Below are positions 18,521 to 28,060 of a stretch of DNA of 64,000 nt, piece after piece. The stretch spans positions 1 through 64,000 of the forward strand of contig JAXMGX010000003.1 in NCBI GenBank assembly GCA_046347045.1, read 5' to 3'. Each line of letters opens with the position of its first letter. Positions within the stretch are counted from its first letter, which is position 1. This DNA is from ZC4RG30 sp046347045. GTDB taxonomy: Bacteria > Pseudomonadota > Gammaproteobacteria > Steroidobacterales > Steroidobacteraceae. A program made the translations under genes and the position numbers. Under the pieces are notes generated by a model. That model had not been told where the DNA came from, ran no database searches, and saw only the letters and a program-made list of their open reading frames with translations.

Positions 18521-19021
18521 ATGCGCACTTCCCCCGCACTGAAGCTGGCGATCATCTGCGCGGCGTCGATGGGCATCGCGCGAGCCGCAGACAGCCCCGG
18601 CAAGCTGCGCAGCGAAATGGCGAAGGCCGAGCGGGACTACATTGCCCTCTACAACAAGCTGAACACCACTCCCGAGTTCGCCATCGTGTGCCGGATGGAC
18701 ACGCCCACCGGCACTTCCTTCGCCGTGCGCGTGTGCGAACCCAAGTACCTCATCGCGGCCAACGCCCGCTCGGCGAGCCAGCGCATGCAATCGGCTGTGG
18801 CCGCGGGCAACTCCACGGGCTCGGCGAATTCCGGCGGCCCCAATGTGGGTGCGGGTGCGGCCGGCGATGGCGGCACTGTCACCGTCGACAAGGACGCGGC
18901 CTTCAGACAGAACATGCTCGATCTGCTGCAGAAGAACGCGGAACTCAAAGCCCTTGGCGACCGGCGCGACGAGCTGCAAGCGCGCTACGACGAAGCCACG
19001 CGCGGCAAGAGCAGCCGGTAA
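18521..19021 (+). CDS. secreted protein of unknown function
   Basis: 166 residues. A signal peptide (ending ARAAD) is followed by a helical segment, then a short beta region with two Cys (FAIVC and FAVRVC, 18 residues apart) that may form a disulfide. A Gly/Ala-rich linker and a charged C-terminal helix (LLQKNAELKALGDRRDEL) likely to coil complete it. It lies between Hsp15 and TamA on the same strand. No family is recognised. The ATG at 18521 is chosen over 18479 because it begins the signal peptide. Confidence 0.7.
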   Translation: MRTSPALKLAIICAASMGIARAADSPGKLRSEMAKAERDYIALYNKLNTTPEFAIVCRMDTPTGTSFAVRVCEPKYLIAANARSASQRMQSAVAAGNSTGSANSGGPNVGAGAAGDGGTVTVDKDAAFRQNMLDLLQKNAELKALGDRRDELQARYDEATRGKSSR

Positions 19022-19104
19022 ACCCGCCTGCTGTAGGCGCTGGACTACGGCGCCGCGGGTTCCATCGCACCGGAGTGTTGTGTACCGTGTCGCAACAGCA
19101 TCCG

Positions 19105-20931
19105 ATGAGGCCGATGACCCTACCCGCCCTTTCGTTGTCCGCGTTGTTGTCGGCGCTGGTGCTGACCGGCGGGCAGGTCTTCGCCGCCGAGGCCGGGTCC
19201 CCGGAGGCGTCGTTCAAGGTGGACGTGGTGAGCAGCAACCGGCGGGTTGCCCGCCATCTCGAGCGCTATCTCGACATCCAGCGATTCGCGGACTTCCCCG
19301 ACCTGCAACCGGGTGAACTGCGCCGGCTGCTGGGCGAGGCGGAGTCCAATGCGCGCGACTTGCTCGCCGCGCTGGGCTATTTCAATCCCGTGTTCAAGCT
19401 GACAGCCGATGAATCCACCGGCAAGCCCGCGGGCAAGCGCCGTATCGTCATCGAAGTGGACCCAGGCGCGGAAACGAAGGTCACGCGTCACGAGATACGC
19501 TTCGCCGCACCCATGGCAGCCGACATCCAGGGCGCCGGTCAACGGCAGGAGATCGAACGCGACTGGCTGCTGCGGGATGGCGACACCTTCACCCAGGAGC
19601 AATGGAGCAACGCGAAGGTGGCGGGACTGCGGGTGCTGCAGCGGCTGCGGTATCCCACGGCGCGCATCGCCGAGAGCCTGGCCACCATCGATGCCGAGGC
19701 CAACAGCGCCGCACTCGCGATCACCTACGACGCGGGTCCCGCCTATCGCTTTGGCGCATTGAAGCTCGAAGGCGTGGAGCGGTATGACGCAGCCGGCATC
19801 CGCAACATTGCCCAATTGCCCACCGGGCAGGTGTACAGCGAGGACACCTTGCTGGACACGCAGCAACGGCTGATGGCCAGCGGATACTTCGAATCGGCCT
19901 TCCTGCTGCTCGACAGCAGCGAGCGCAGGCCGGACGAGGCCACGGTCATTGCGCAATTGCGCGAAGCCCGGCTGCAGAAACTGGTCTTCGGCGCCGGATA
20001 CAGCACCGACACCGGCCCCCGGCTGTCGGTGGACCACACGCACAACCAGATGTGGCCGCTGGGCTGGCGCGCGGTGAACAAGGCCGCGGTGGGCACTGAC
20101 ACGCAGTCACTGTCCACCAACTGGACCGCGATGCCGGGGCAAACCGGCTGGGCCTGGAACACGGGCCTGGCGCTGGAGCGCTCGGATGTGGGCGATATCA
20201 AGGCCAACAGCCTGTCGCTGACCGGCGGGCGGTCACGGCTGGGTTCGCGCAGCGAGCAGCGTTACTTCCTGCAGTACGACGCCAGCAATGCCGAGGGCGG
20301 CGCAGCCCCTGCCAGCAGTTCCTCGCTGATGGCCAACTATTCGTGGACGGCACGCCGTTTCGACAATCGCCTCAGTCCCACTCGAGGGCATGGCTTCGGC
20401 GTCGATGCCGGCCTCGGCCTCACGGTCACGCCCAACCGGGATCCCTTCCTGCGCATCAATGCGCGCGCCCTGCAGCTGCTGCCGTTCGGGTCGCGCAACC
20501 AGGCCGGCAAGCGCAGCCGCATCGCAGCGCGCGCCGAGGTGGGCGCGATCATTGCAAACAACGGCGCCGACATTCCCGCACGATTGCTGTTCCTCACCGG
20601 TGGCGATACGACGGTGCGCGGCTACGGTTACCAGAGCATCGGCACGCAGCTGCCCGACGGCAGCATCTATGGCGCCCGGTACATGGGCATGGCCAGCGTG
20701 GAATGGCAGCATCCCTTCACGCTGCGCGGTGACTCCCGCAGCTTCGAGCACACGATATTCGTCGATGCTGGCGCCGCGGCCGACCACATCCGCGATGCGG
20801 TGATCCATCCCGGCATCGGGACAGGGTTGCGCTGGGCGAGTCCCGTAGGTCCGCTGCAGCTCGATCTGGCATATGGCACGAAAACCCGGCACTGGCATGT
20901 GCATCTGCGCGTGGGGTTCCAGTTCGAATGA
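19105..20931 (+). CDS. tamA: TamA, Omp85-family translocation and assembly protein
   Basis: 608 residues. A signal peptide is followed by POTRA-type repeats (residues about 35-270, with ALGYFNPVF and RLMASGYFESAFLLL) and a 16-strand Omp85 barrel. The barrel carries the RGYGYQSIG motif (compare VRGY of Omp85 lid loops) and ends HVHLRVGFQFE. With TamB it helps insert outer-membrane proteins and move phospholipid to the outer membrane. The ATG at 19105 begins the signal peptide; GTG at 19087 is an alternative. The stop overlaps the tamB start (ATGA). Confidence 0.9.
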   Translation: MRPMTLPALSLSALLSALVLTGGQVFAAEAGSPEASFKVDVVSSNRRVARHLERYLDIQRFADFPDLQPGELRRLLGEAESNARDLLAALGYFNPVFKLTADESTGKPAGKRRIVIEVDPGAETKVTRHEIRFAAPMAADIQGAGQRQEIERDWLLRDGDTFTQEQWSNAKVAGLRVLQRLRYPTARIAESLATIDAEANSAALAITYDAGPAYRFGALKLEGVERYDAAGIRNIAQLPTGQVYSEDTLLDTQQRLMASGYFESAFLLLDSSERRPDEATVIAQLREARLQKLVFGAGYSTDTGPRLSVDHTHNQMWPLGWRAVNKAAVGTDTQSLSTNWTAMPGQTGWAWNTGLALERSDVGDIKANSLSLTGGRSRLGSRSEQRYFLQYDASNAEGGAAPASSSSLMANYSWTARRFDNRLSPTRGHGFGVDAGLGLTVTPNRDPFLRINARALQLLPFGSRNQAGKRSRIAARAEVGAIIANNGADIPARLLFLTGGDTTVRGYGYQSIGTQLPDGSIYGARYMGMASVEWQHPFTLRGDSRSFEHTIFVDAGAAADHIRDAVIHPGIGTGLRWASPVGPLQLDLAYGTKTRHWHVHLRVGFQFE

Positions 20932-23900
20932 ACAGGCGGGCAAAACGCGTTGCGCTGTGGGCTGGCGGCGCGTTGCTGGTACCGCTGCTGCTGCTGGCGG
21001 CGCTGATTTGGTGGGCGCGCAGCGAGGGATCATTGCAGCGGGCGCTGGCCCTGGTGCAGCGCTGGCTGCCGCAGGAGCAGCAACTGGTCGCAACCGGAGT
21101 CAGCGGTGCGCTGCTGCGCGGCGGGCATGTGGATCGCCTGCAATGGAGCCAGCCGGGGCTGACGGTGACGATCGAAGGAATCGCGCTCGAATGGACACCC
21201 GGTCGCCTGCTCGGCGGCGAACTGGCCATCCAGACCCTGTCGCTGGCAAAGGTCCGCGTGCAGTCGAGTCCGCAGCCCGATTCGCCGGACGAGCCCTTCG
21301 TCATGCCGGCGAATCTCTCGCTGCCGATACGGATCACGGCACCGCTGTCGATTGCGCGACTGGAATATCAGGCGCATGTCCTGCAGCACATTGCGGCCGG
21401 CTATCGTTACGACGGCGTGCAACATTCGCTGCGGCTGACGGAGCTGCAGTATGGGCAGAGCCGCGCCGAGGCCTCGCTGCAGTTGAACGGCGAAACGCTG
21501 GCGGTTGCAGCCGGGCTCAACGCCACGTTGAAAGACATCGTCCCCGAGGCGCCGCAGACCATGCAGGTGAAAATGACTGCGCGCGGCGGACTTGCCGGGG
21601 GCGATGCCGCCGCGGTGGATGTGACACTGGATGCGCGCGAGGCCCAGGCCGCCGCGGACGCAGCCACCCCGGATGCAGCGCAGGTGGCGGCCCGTGCCAC
21701 CCTGCATCCCTGGCGCGATCAGCCCGTGCACCAGGTGGACCTGCAGTTGCATCGCCTCGACCTCCACACCTTCCACGCGCGTGCGCCGGTCACTTCACTG
21801 CGCGGCAGGGGCAGTCTGACGCCGTTGCCTGGCGGCACTGCATGGCACGGACTCGTCGATATCGCGAATGAACTGCCGGATGCCTGGGACAAGGGACGCT
21901 TGCCGCTTCGCCAACTGAGAGCGGAGGCGGACCTGTCGCCGGAGCAGCTACGCCTTGCCGGCGCCCGCGTGGAGCTGGGTGGTCGCACACCAGCGGGCGT
22001 CGTGAACCTGCAGGGGCGCATGCCCATCCCGCAGGCGCAGCAGGCGACGCTGCAGTTCGATCTGCAGGCGGTGGACCTGCGTCAACTGCTGACCACCCTG
22101 CCCCGCACATCGCTTGAGGGCCCGGTGTCGATCACGCCCGCCCCGCGGGGTCGCAACGTCACAGGCAAGATCGACAATCGCGCATCCGGACCGCTGGATG
22201 CCCACCGCATGCCGGTGGACCGTCTGGTCGCCGAGTTGAGTCAGCGGGATGCAGGCTGGCATATCGCTGCGTTCGACCTGCAAGTCGGCGATGGACACGC
22301 GCTGCTGCAGGGAGACTACTCCCCAGGTGATGGCGCACTGGACCTGCGCGCCGAGCTGCGCGCACTGCCGCTGCGGCAGATGCATCGCAAGTTTGCCGCC
22401 GATGGCTTGCCGCGGCTGACCGGCAGCATCGCCGCCAAGGGCAGCCTGCAGCGGGAGATATCCTTCGACGCATCGCTGGGCAGCTCGCGTACCGCACGCA
22501 GTACGCCAGCCCGCAGCCCCTGGGAGATCAGCGCAGTCGAAGCGCGAGGCAGCTGGTCTGCCTCGCGGCTTCGCATGGAGCGAGTGCATCTGGATGCCTT
22601 CCAGGCCCGGGTCGATGGCAGCGGTATAGACATCGCCCTGCCTGGTCTGGAATCGCTCGCCGCGCGGCTGCAGGGCGCGGCTCCTGGTCTTGCCCTTACT
22701 GCGGATGCCACGATGTCGCCGCAGACCGGTGGCGGCCGCATCGACCTGCAGCTTGCCTCGGCCGACGCGCTGGCGAACTGGCTGCGCGGATTACCGTGGA
22801 TGGGCGCGAGGATTCCCGCCTTCCGCGCGCGTGGCGCCGCCCGCTTCGCGGCGGACTGGCAGGGCAACTGGCAGCAGTGGCTGGCCGGCATCCAGTCCCA
22901 GGCGCAATCGCGGCTGCACATGAATGCCACCGCGCACTCCGCGGGCCTGGACTTCGAAATGCCGTCCACCGCCACGCGACCGGCCCAGCGGCTGAACCTG
23001 CGCAAGCTCGATCTGAATGCGCAGGGCAACCCCATGTCCGCAACGGTGGACATCCGCACCGAGGCGCAGGTCAACGATGCGCGCGCACAGCTCGACGCGC
23101 GCATGACAGCTGCGCGGGCGCCAGGCCGCGGCGCACCGCGATGGAACGTGGCCGTCGATCGATTCGCGGCGGCTGCAACGCTGCCTGGGAACGCCGGGCC
23201 GTGGTCGCTGCAGTTGTCCGACGATCTGCGACTGTCGGCGCAGCTCGGTGCAGACATCGAACTCACCGCCACTGCAGGCACTGCCACGGTGCTCGCACCA
23301 CCCACATTGGGCAATGGCGAACCGCTGCAGGTGAAGTGGCAACCGCTGGTGTGGCGCCGCACTTCGCAGGGTGCCATGACGCTGCAGAGCAGCGGCGCTG
23401 TCAGCGGCCTGCAGCCCGCCTGGCTCGACGTACTGCTCGCCCATGACGGCGAAGGACCGCTCGCTGCCGCAGGCCTGCGCACCGACCTGGTGCTGCGTGG
23501 CGACTGGAATGTGCAGCTCGCCGAGCGGGTTGCGCTGCGCGCGCGGCTGCAGCGCGAGCGCGGCGACCTGCGGCAGGTCGACGCGGATGCGCCTGCCGGC
23601 ATTCGCACGCTCGACCTGACTGTGGAGGCCCGCGACGAGAACGTGAATGCCGCACTCGACTTGGATACCGAACACGCCGGCAGCATCACGGCGCGTGTGG
23701 CAACACGGCTGCGGCAACAGACCGGCGGTTGGAGCCTGCCGCCACAGGCGCCGCTGTCCGGCGAGATCCGCGCCGCACTGCCCGACCTGTCGAGCTGGGC
23801 CTTCCTTGTCCCTCCTGGCTGGCGCATCCAGGGCGAAATGAAATCCGCGATGCAGATATCGGGCACGGTGCGCATGCCGCAACTGCGCGGCAGCATCGAG

Positions 23901-25118
23901 GGCGACAACCTCAACATCCGCTCGGTGCTGGACGGCGTCGACCTGCACAATGGCCGGCTGCGCGCCGCGTTGCATGATTCGCGCATGGACATCGGGACGC
24001 TGGAGTTCGAGGGCGGCACCGGCAGTCGCGCCCATGTGCGCGGCTTCAGCGGCAACCGCACGCCTGCCCCCACTGCGCGGGGACGCATGACGGCGCAGGG
24101 CTACATCGACTGGAGCCGCATCGATGACCCGGCGAACACCGATGCCGAGACGGCCCGCTCGCATATCGCCATGAAGCTGGATGCAAAGCTCGAGCGCATG
24201 CAGGTGCTGGTGCGCCATGATCGCCAGATGACGTTGAGCGGCACGCTGGGCGCCGCACTCGACGCCGGGACATTGCAGGTGCGCGGCGACCTCGTCGTCG
24301 ACCGCGCAGCCATCGTGCTGCCCGAGGCCAGCGCGCCCACGCTGGGCGATGACGTGCTGATCCGTCGCGACAAGGTGCTGCGCAATCCAGGCGCCGTCGA
24401 AGCCCTGCAGGCCCGTGGCGAGCTCAAGACGCGCAAGCCCATGGACATGCAGGTGAAGCTCGACCTCGGACATGACCTGGCATTGGAGGGACAGGGAATC
24501 ACCACGCGTCTGGAGGGCGATCTGACAGTGCGCAGCGCCACCACCGGCAACGATCCCTTCCGCGTGTTCGGCGAGGTGCGCACGGTCGAGGGGCGCTACC
24601 GGGCCTGGGGACAAGCTCTGGATGTGGAAACCGGCGTGGTGCGGTTCAACGGTCCCTACGGCAATCCCTCGCTCGATCTTCTGGCCATACGCCCGAAGAT
24701 CGAGGTGCGCGCCGGCGTGCGCGTGACCGGCACGCTGCTCGCGCCGCGCGTGCAGCTTTTCTCGGACCCCGAACTGCCCGAGGGCGAGAAGCTGTCATGG
24801 GTGGTGCTGGGTCGCGCCACCGTCATCAATGGCGCTGAAGGATCATCGATGCAGCAGGCCGCGCTGGGACTTGCGGCCGGACAACTCGGCGGCCGCCTGG
24901 CATCCGGGCTGGGGCTGGACGAACTCGGACTGTCGGAAGCGGGCGTGTCGATCGGCAAGCGGATCTCGAACGAACTGTATCTGACATACCAGCAGGGGCT
25001 CGCGGGCGCCGCCAGCACGCTGTTCATTTTCTACGACATCACCCGCAAGCTCACGCTGCGCGCCTCGGCCAGCGAGGCCAGCGCCGTGGATCTGGTCTAC
25101 ACCATCAAGTTCGACTGA
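20928..25118 (+). CDS. tamB: TamB, inner-membrane AsmA-like bridge protein
   Basis: 1396 residues (E. coli TamB has 1259). An N-terminal signal anchor (VALWAGGALLVPLLLLAALIW) is followed by a very long run of amphipathic beta strands forming the lipid-carrying groove. A conserved C-terminal DUF490 domain contains VEGRYRAWGQALDVETGVV, LSWVVLGRAT and the ending LRASASEASAVDLVYTIKF. It overlaps tamA by 4 bases, so the two subunits are translationally coupled. The role is known from the family: TamA partner and phospholipid conduit from the inner to the outer membrane. Confidence 0.95.
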   Translation: MNRRAKRVALWAGGALLVPLLLLAALIWWARSEGSLQRALALVQRWLPQEQQLVATGVSGALLRGGHVDRLQWSQPGLTVTIEGIALEWTPGRLLGGELAIQTLSLAKVRVQSSPQPDSPDEPFVMPANLSLPIRITAPLSIARLEYQAHVLQHIAAGYRYDGVQHSLRLTELQYGQSRAEASLQLNGETLAVAAGLNATLKDIVPEAPQTMQVKMTARGGLAGGDAAAVDVTLDAREAQAAADAATPDAAQVAARATLHPWRDQPVHQVDLQLHRLDLHTFHARAPVTSLRGRGSLTPLPGGTAWHGLVDIANELPDAWDKGRLPLRQLRAEADLSPEQLRLAGARVELGGRTPAGVVNLQGRMPIPQAQQATLQFDLQAVDLRQLLTTLPRTSLEGPVSITPAPRGRNVTGKIDNRASGPLDAHRMPVDRLVAELSQRDAGWHIAAFDLQVGDGHALLQGDYSPGDGALDLRAELRALPLRQMHRKFAADGLPRLTGSIAAKGSLQREISFDASLGSSRTARSTPARSPWEISAVEARGSWSASRLRMERVHLDAFQARVDGSGIDIALPGLESLAARLQGAAPGLALTADATMSPQTGGGRIDLQLASADALANWLRGLPWMGARIPAFRARGAARFAADWQGNWQQWLAGIQSQAQSRLHMNATAHSAGLDFEMPSTATRPAQRLNLRKLDLNAQGNPMSATVDIRTEAQVNDARAQLDARMTAARAPGRGAPRWNVAVDRFAAAATLPGNAGPWSLQLSDDLRLSAQLGADIELTATAGTATVLAPPTLGNGEPLQVKWQPLVWRRTSQGAMTLQSSGAVSGLQPAWLDVLLAHDGEGPLAAAGLRTDLVLRGDWNVQLAERVALRARLQRERGDLRQVDADAPAGIRTLDLTVEARDENVNAALDLDTEHAGSITARVATRLRQQTGGWSLPPQAPLSGEIRAALPDLSSWAFLVPPGWRIQGEMKSAMQISGTVRMPQLRGSIEGDNLNIRSVLDGVDLHNGRLRAALHDSRMDIGTLEFEGGTGSRAHVRGFSGNRTPAPTARGRMTAQGYIDWSRIDDPANTDAETARSHIAMKLDAKLERMQVLVRHDRQMTLSGTLGAALDAGTLQVRGDLVVDRAAIVLPEASAPTLGDDVLIRRDKVLRNPGAVEALQARGELKTRKPMDMQVKLDLGHDLALEGQGITTRLEGDLTVRSATTGNDPFRVFGEVRTVEGRYRAWGQALDVETGVVRFNGPYGNPSLDLLAIRPKIEVRAGVRVTGTLLAPRVQLFSDPELPEGEKLSWVVLGRATVINGAEGSSMQQAALGLAAGQLGGRLASGLGLDELGLSEAGVSIGKRISNELYLTYQQGLAGAASTLFIFYDITRKLTLRASASEASAVDLVYTIKFD

Positions 25119-25127
25119 CCGGAGGCG

Positions 25128-28028
25128 TCAGCGCTGAATTGCGGCGGGCCGGAATGCCTGCTGCCAGAAGATGTCGCGCGAGGAACGCCCCAGCGCCAGC
25201 GTGTAGTCGCCCGCTGCGCCGGTCCAGCCGCCACGTGCTTCGTTCCAGTAATGCAATGCCGGGCCGTCGAGCTGAATCGTCGCCTCCCGCTCTTCACCCG
25301 GCGCGAGCCACAGCTTGGCCACGCCCTTGAGCTGCCGGGGCGGCGCGCCCGCGCTGTCGGGAAACCCCACATAGAGCTGCAGCACTTCAGCACCGCGCCG
25401 GTCACTGACATTGCGGACGCGGACCATGACGCGCGCGCCGCCGTCGGCCGTCGGCTCCACGCGAGGCGTGCCGATGCTGAATCGCGCGTAGCTCATGCCG
25501 TGGCCGAAGGGATACAGCGGCTGCTGGCGATGCAGGTCCCAGAACCGGTAGCCGACGAAGATGCCCTCATCGAACCAGGCCGTGTCCAGGCGGCCTTCGT
25601 CGTCGAGCGTGCCGGGATACTGGTACGGCTTCGTGGCCGGGCCCTGGGATTCATCGGCGGGGAAGGTCACCGGCAACCGGCCCGCGGGATCGGCATCGCC
25701 GAACAGCAGCTTTGCGGCCGCCGGACCATAGGCATCGCCCGGCAGCCACATCTCGAGCACCGCGGCCACGCGATCCCGCCACGGCATTGCCACTGCGCCG
25801 CCGGTGTTCAGCACCACCACCGTGCGCGGATTGGCCTTCGCCACGGCCTCGATGAGTGCATCCTGATCATTGGGCAGCGACAGGCTGGTGCGATCCATGC
25901 CCTCGCCCACCTTGTGTCCCACGAACACCAGCGCCACGTCGGCGCGCGCCGCTGCGCGTGCTGCATCGGCAATGAGCGAGTCGGGCGGCGCGTAGCCGAA
26001 ACGCACCTGCGTTCCGCCCAGGGCGCCGAACATCTCGGCAGCCACCGGGCGCAGCGCGGCGCGCGGCGTGTACTCGAGGCGCAGCGACAGCGGCCGACCG
26101 GCTGTGCCCGACACGTTGGCGTACACGGCATCGCCGAAATCCGCGCGCTCGATGCGCCCCATCAGCACATCATCCACATACAGCCGCAGCGTGCCGGCAC
26201 CATGCACCGTGAACTTCTGCACGCCGGATAGCCGCGGCGTGAAGCGCGTGGTGAAGCGCACCGACCATTGCTGGTTCGCAGGCAGCGACAGACCGGATGG
26301 CACCCCCGCGAGCTCCGGCGTGGATTGCGTCCGCACCGCGGCGGGTGGGCCTCTGAAGTCGAGGTTTGGATTGGCGAAGTATTCCGCCTTCACGCCCGCA
26401 CCGTCAGCCGTGGAGAACAACGCCGGCGACGCGGTCGGCAGCGGCTCCAGCCCCCAGGTGCCCTGCGCGAAGGTGACCTTCACATTGCGCCCGGCCCTGG
26501 CGCGCAACGCGGGCAGCACGGGTTCGAGGTGCTGCACATTGACGATGGCGCTGCCCTGCTCCACCACCTTTGCCTGCTCGGTGGCCTGTGAACCGATCAC
26601 CGCGATCGAGCGGATCTTTGGTCCCAGCGGCAGCACGCCGCTGTTCTTGAGCAGTACCGCGCCCTGCGTGATGAGGTCGGCCACCTCGGCCCTGCGCGCC
26701 GGCGTCGAGACATCGGCCGCGATGCGTCGGGCGGGATGCTCGAACACGCCCACGCGAAACTGGGGGATGAGCGTGCGCAGGATGATGTCATCGAGGCGCG
26801 ATTCGGGCACGAGCCCCGCGCCCACGCCCTCGGCGAGACTCATCTGGCCCTTGAAGGTGCCGGCATTGGGCACCGTGGTGCCGCTGTCCAGCCCGGCCAT
26901 GATGGCAGGCACGATGGACCGCTGCGCGGAAGGAAAATCCGGCCCCACAGTGCCATCGAAACCGAATTCGTTCTTCAGGATGCCGAGCAGGTGCGTGTTC
27001 TCGCAGGCGTACACGCCGTTGATGCGCGGAAACGAGCACATCGCGCGGCCGGCACCGCCCCCACGCACCGCCGCCTCGAAGCCGGGCAGGTAGATCTCGC
27101 GCAGCGCGCGCTCGGACAGCACGTTGTTCTGCGCCGGTTGCTGGCCGGAGGGTTGGTCGCCCACGCGTCCCTGCTCCTGCGCATACACGGCGTAGTGCTT
27201 CATCTGGCTGACGATGTGACGATCGGCCAGTGCCCGGAACTCGGCGCTGGCCATCAGTGCCACGAGGAAGGGATCCTCGCCAAAACTCTCGGTGACGCGG
27301 CCGAAGCGCCAGGTGCGCGCAATATCCAGCGCCGGACCAAGCTGGAAGTTGTAGCCGGCGTCGAAGAAGTCCTGGCCCATCAGGTCGCCGTAGCGGTGCG
27401 CGGCGTCCGCATCGAAGGTGGCCGCCACCGACAGCGGCGTATTGAATGCAGTGACGCACTCCGCGCCACGGACGCCCGCAGGTCCATCCGATCCGCGGCC
27501 CACGGCAGGCAGCGACAACACCTCACGCAGGTCGCGTGGAGGTGCAGGCGCCAGCACCTGCCCGATGGGCGGCGTCGCGCCGGCCGCGGTGGCGGGACCG
27601 GAAATGCCCGGTGGCGCCGCCAGCGACGCAGGTGCGCTCCCATCAGGGGCGGCGACGTAAGAAGCCTCGACATGCGGCGCATGCGCACACACCCGCTGCG
27701 GCCGGACCGCCGGCACGGCCGGGGACAGCGGCGGCGCAGCGGAAGTCGGCGCTGCTGCAGGCGTGGTCGGTGGCGGCACCGGTCGCGGCGGCGATATCCA
27801 CAGCAGCTTTTCCTCGACAGTACGGAACTGGTTCAACGCATACCGTGCGCGACACTGCGGTGGATAGGCCGGATTCAGCCAGGGTTTCGATTCTGATGCA
27901 GGCGGCGCGGCACAGTTGCTGCCCTGGGTGCCCCAGCTTTCGGCCTGCGCGGAGACCTGCGCATGCACTCCCTGCGTAAACAACAACGCCGGCGCAAGGC
28001 AACCCCACCACTTCAGTTCGCTGGCCAT
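25128..28028 (-). CDS. GH3 beta-glycosidase with PA14 domain and Pro/Ala-rich insertion
   Basis: 966 residues, exported. Signal peptide 1-23. The GH3 N-domain shows TVEEKLLWI (70-78), SDGPAGVRG (180-188), NVLSERALREIYLPGFEAA and the nucleophile D364 in GPDF. The GH3 C-domain (AVLLKNSGVLPLG, GAVAMPW, EMWLPGDAYGPAAAKLLFG) is split by a PA14 carbohydrate-binding domain (VKAEYFANPN...). A fibronectin-III-like end follows (VSDRRGAEVLQLYVGFP). About 90 residues rich in Pro and Ala (79-170) separate the first two N-domain motifs, where relatives have a short stretch; the segment is in frame, with Cys near 114. The substrate is probably a beta-glucoside or xyloside oligomer. A start at 28028 is supported by AGGGG upstream. 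Confidence 0.88.
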   Translation of the reverse strand: MASELKWWGCLAPALLFTQGVHAQVSAQAESWGTQGSNCAAPPASESKPWLNPAYPPQCRARYALNQFRTVEEKLLWISPPRPVPPPTTPAAAPTSAAPPLSPAVPAVRPQRVCAHAPHVEASYVAAPDGSAPASLAAPPGISGPATAAGATPPIGQVLAPAPPRDLREVLSLPAVGRGSDGPAGVRGAECVTAFNTPLSVAATFDADAAHRYGDLMGQDFFDAGYNFQLGPALDIARTWRFGRVTESFGEDPFLVALMASAEFRALADRHIVSQMKHYAVYAQEQGRVGDQPSGQQPAQNNVLSERALREIYLPGFEAAVRGGGAGRAMCSFPRINGVYACENTHLLGILKNEFGFDGTVGPDFPSAQRSIVPAIMAGLDSGTTVPNAGTFKGQMSLAEGVGAGLVPESRLDDIILRTLIPQFRVGVFEHPARRIAADVSTPARRAEVADLITQGAVLLKNSGVLPLGPKIRSIAVIGSQATEQAKVVEQGSAIVNVQHLEPVLPALRARAGRNVKVTFAQGTWGLEPLPTASPALFSTADGAGVKAEYFANPNLDFRGPPAAVRTQSTPELAGVPSGLSLPANQQWSVRFTTRFTPRLSGVQKFTVHGAGTLRLYVDDVLMGRIERADFGDAVYANVSGTAGRPLSLRLEYTPRAALRPVAAEMFGALGGTQVRFGYAPPDSLIADAARAAARADVALVFVGHKVGEGMDRTSLSLPNDQDALIEAVAKANPRTVVVLNTGGAVAMPWRDRVAAVLEMWLPGDAYGPAAAKLLFGDADPAGRLPVTFPADESQGPATKPYQYPGTLDDEGRLDTAWFDEGIFVGYRFWDLHRQQPLYPFGHGMSYARFSIGTPRVEPTADGGARVMVRVRNVSDRRGAEVLQLYVGFPDSAGAPPRQLKGVAKLWLAPGEEREATIQLDGPALHYWNEARGGWTGAAGDYTLALGRSSRDIFWQQAFRPAAIQR

Positions 28029-28060
28029 CGTCCGAGGCACCCCTTTGAATTCAGAGCCGG

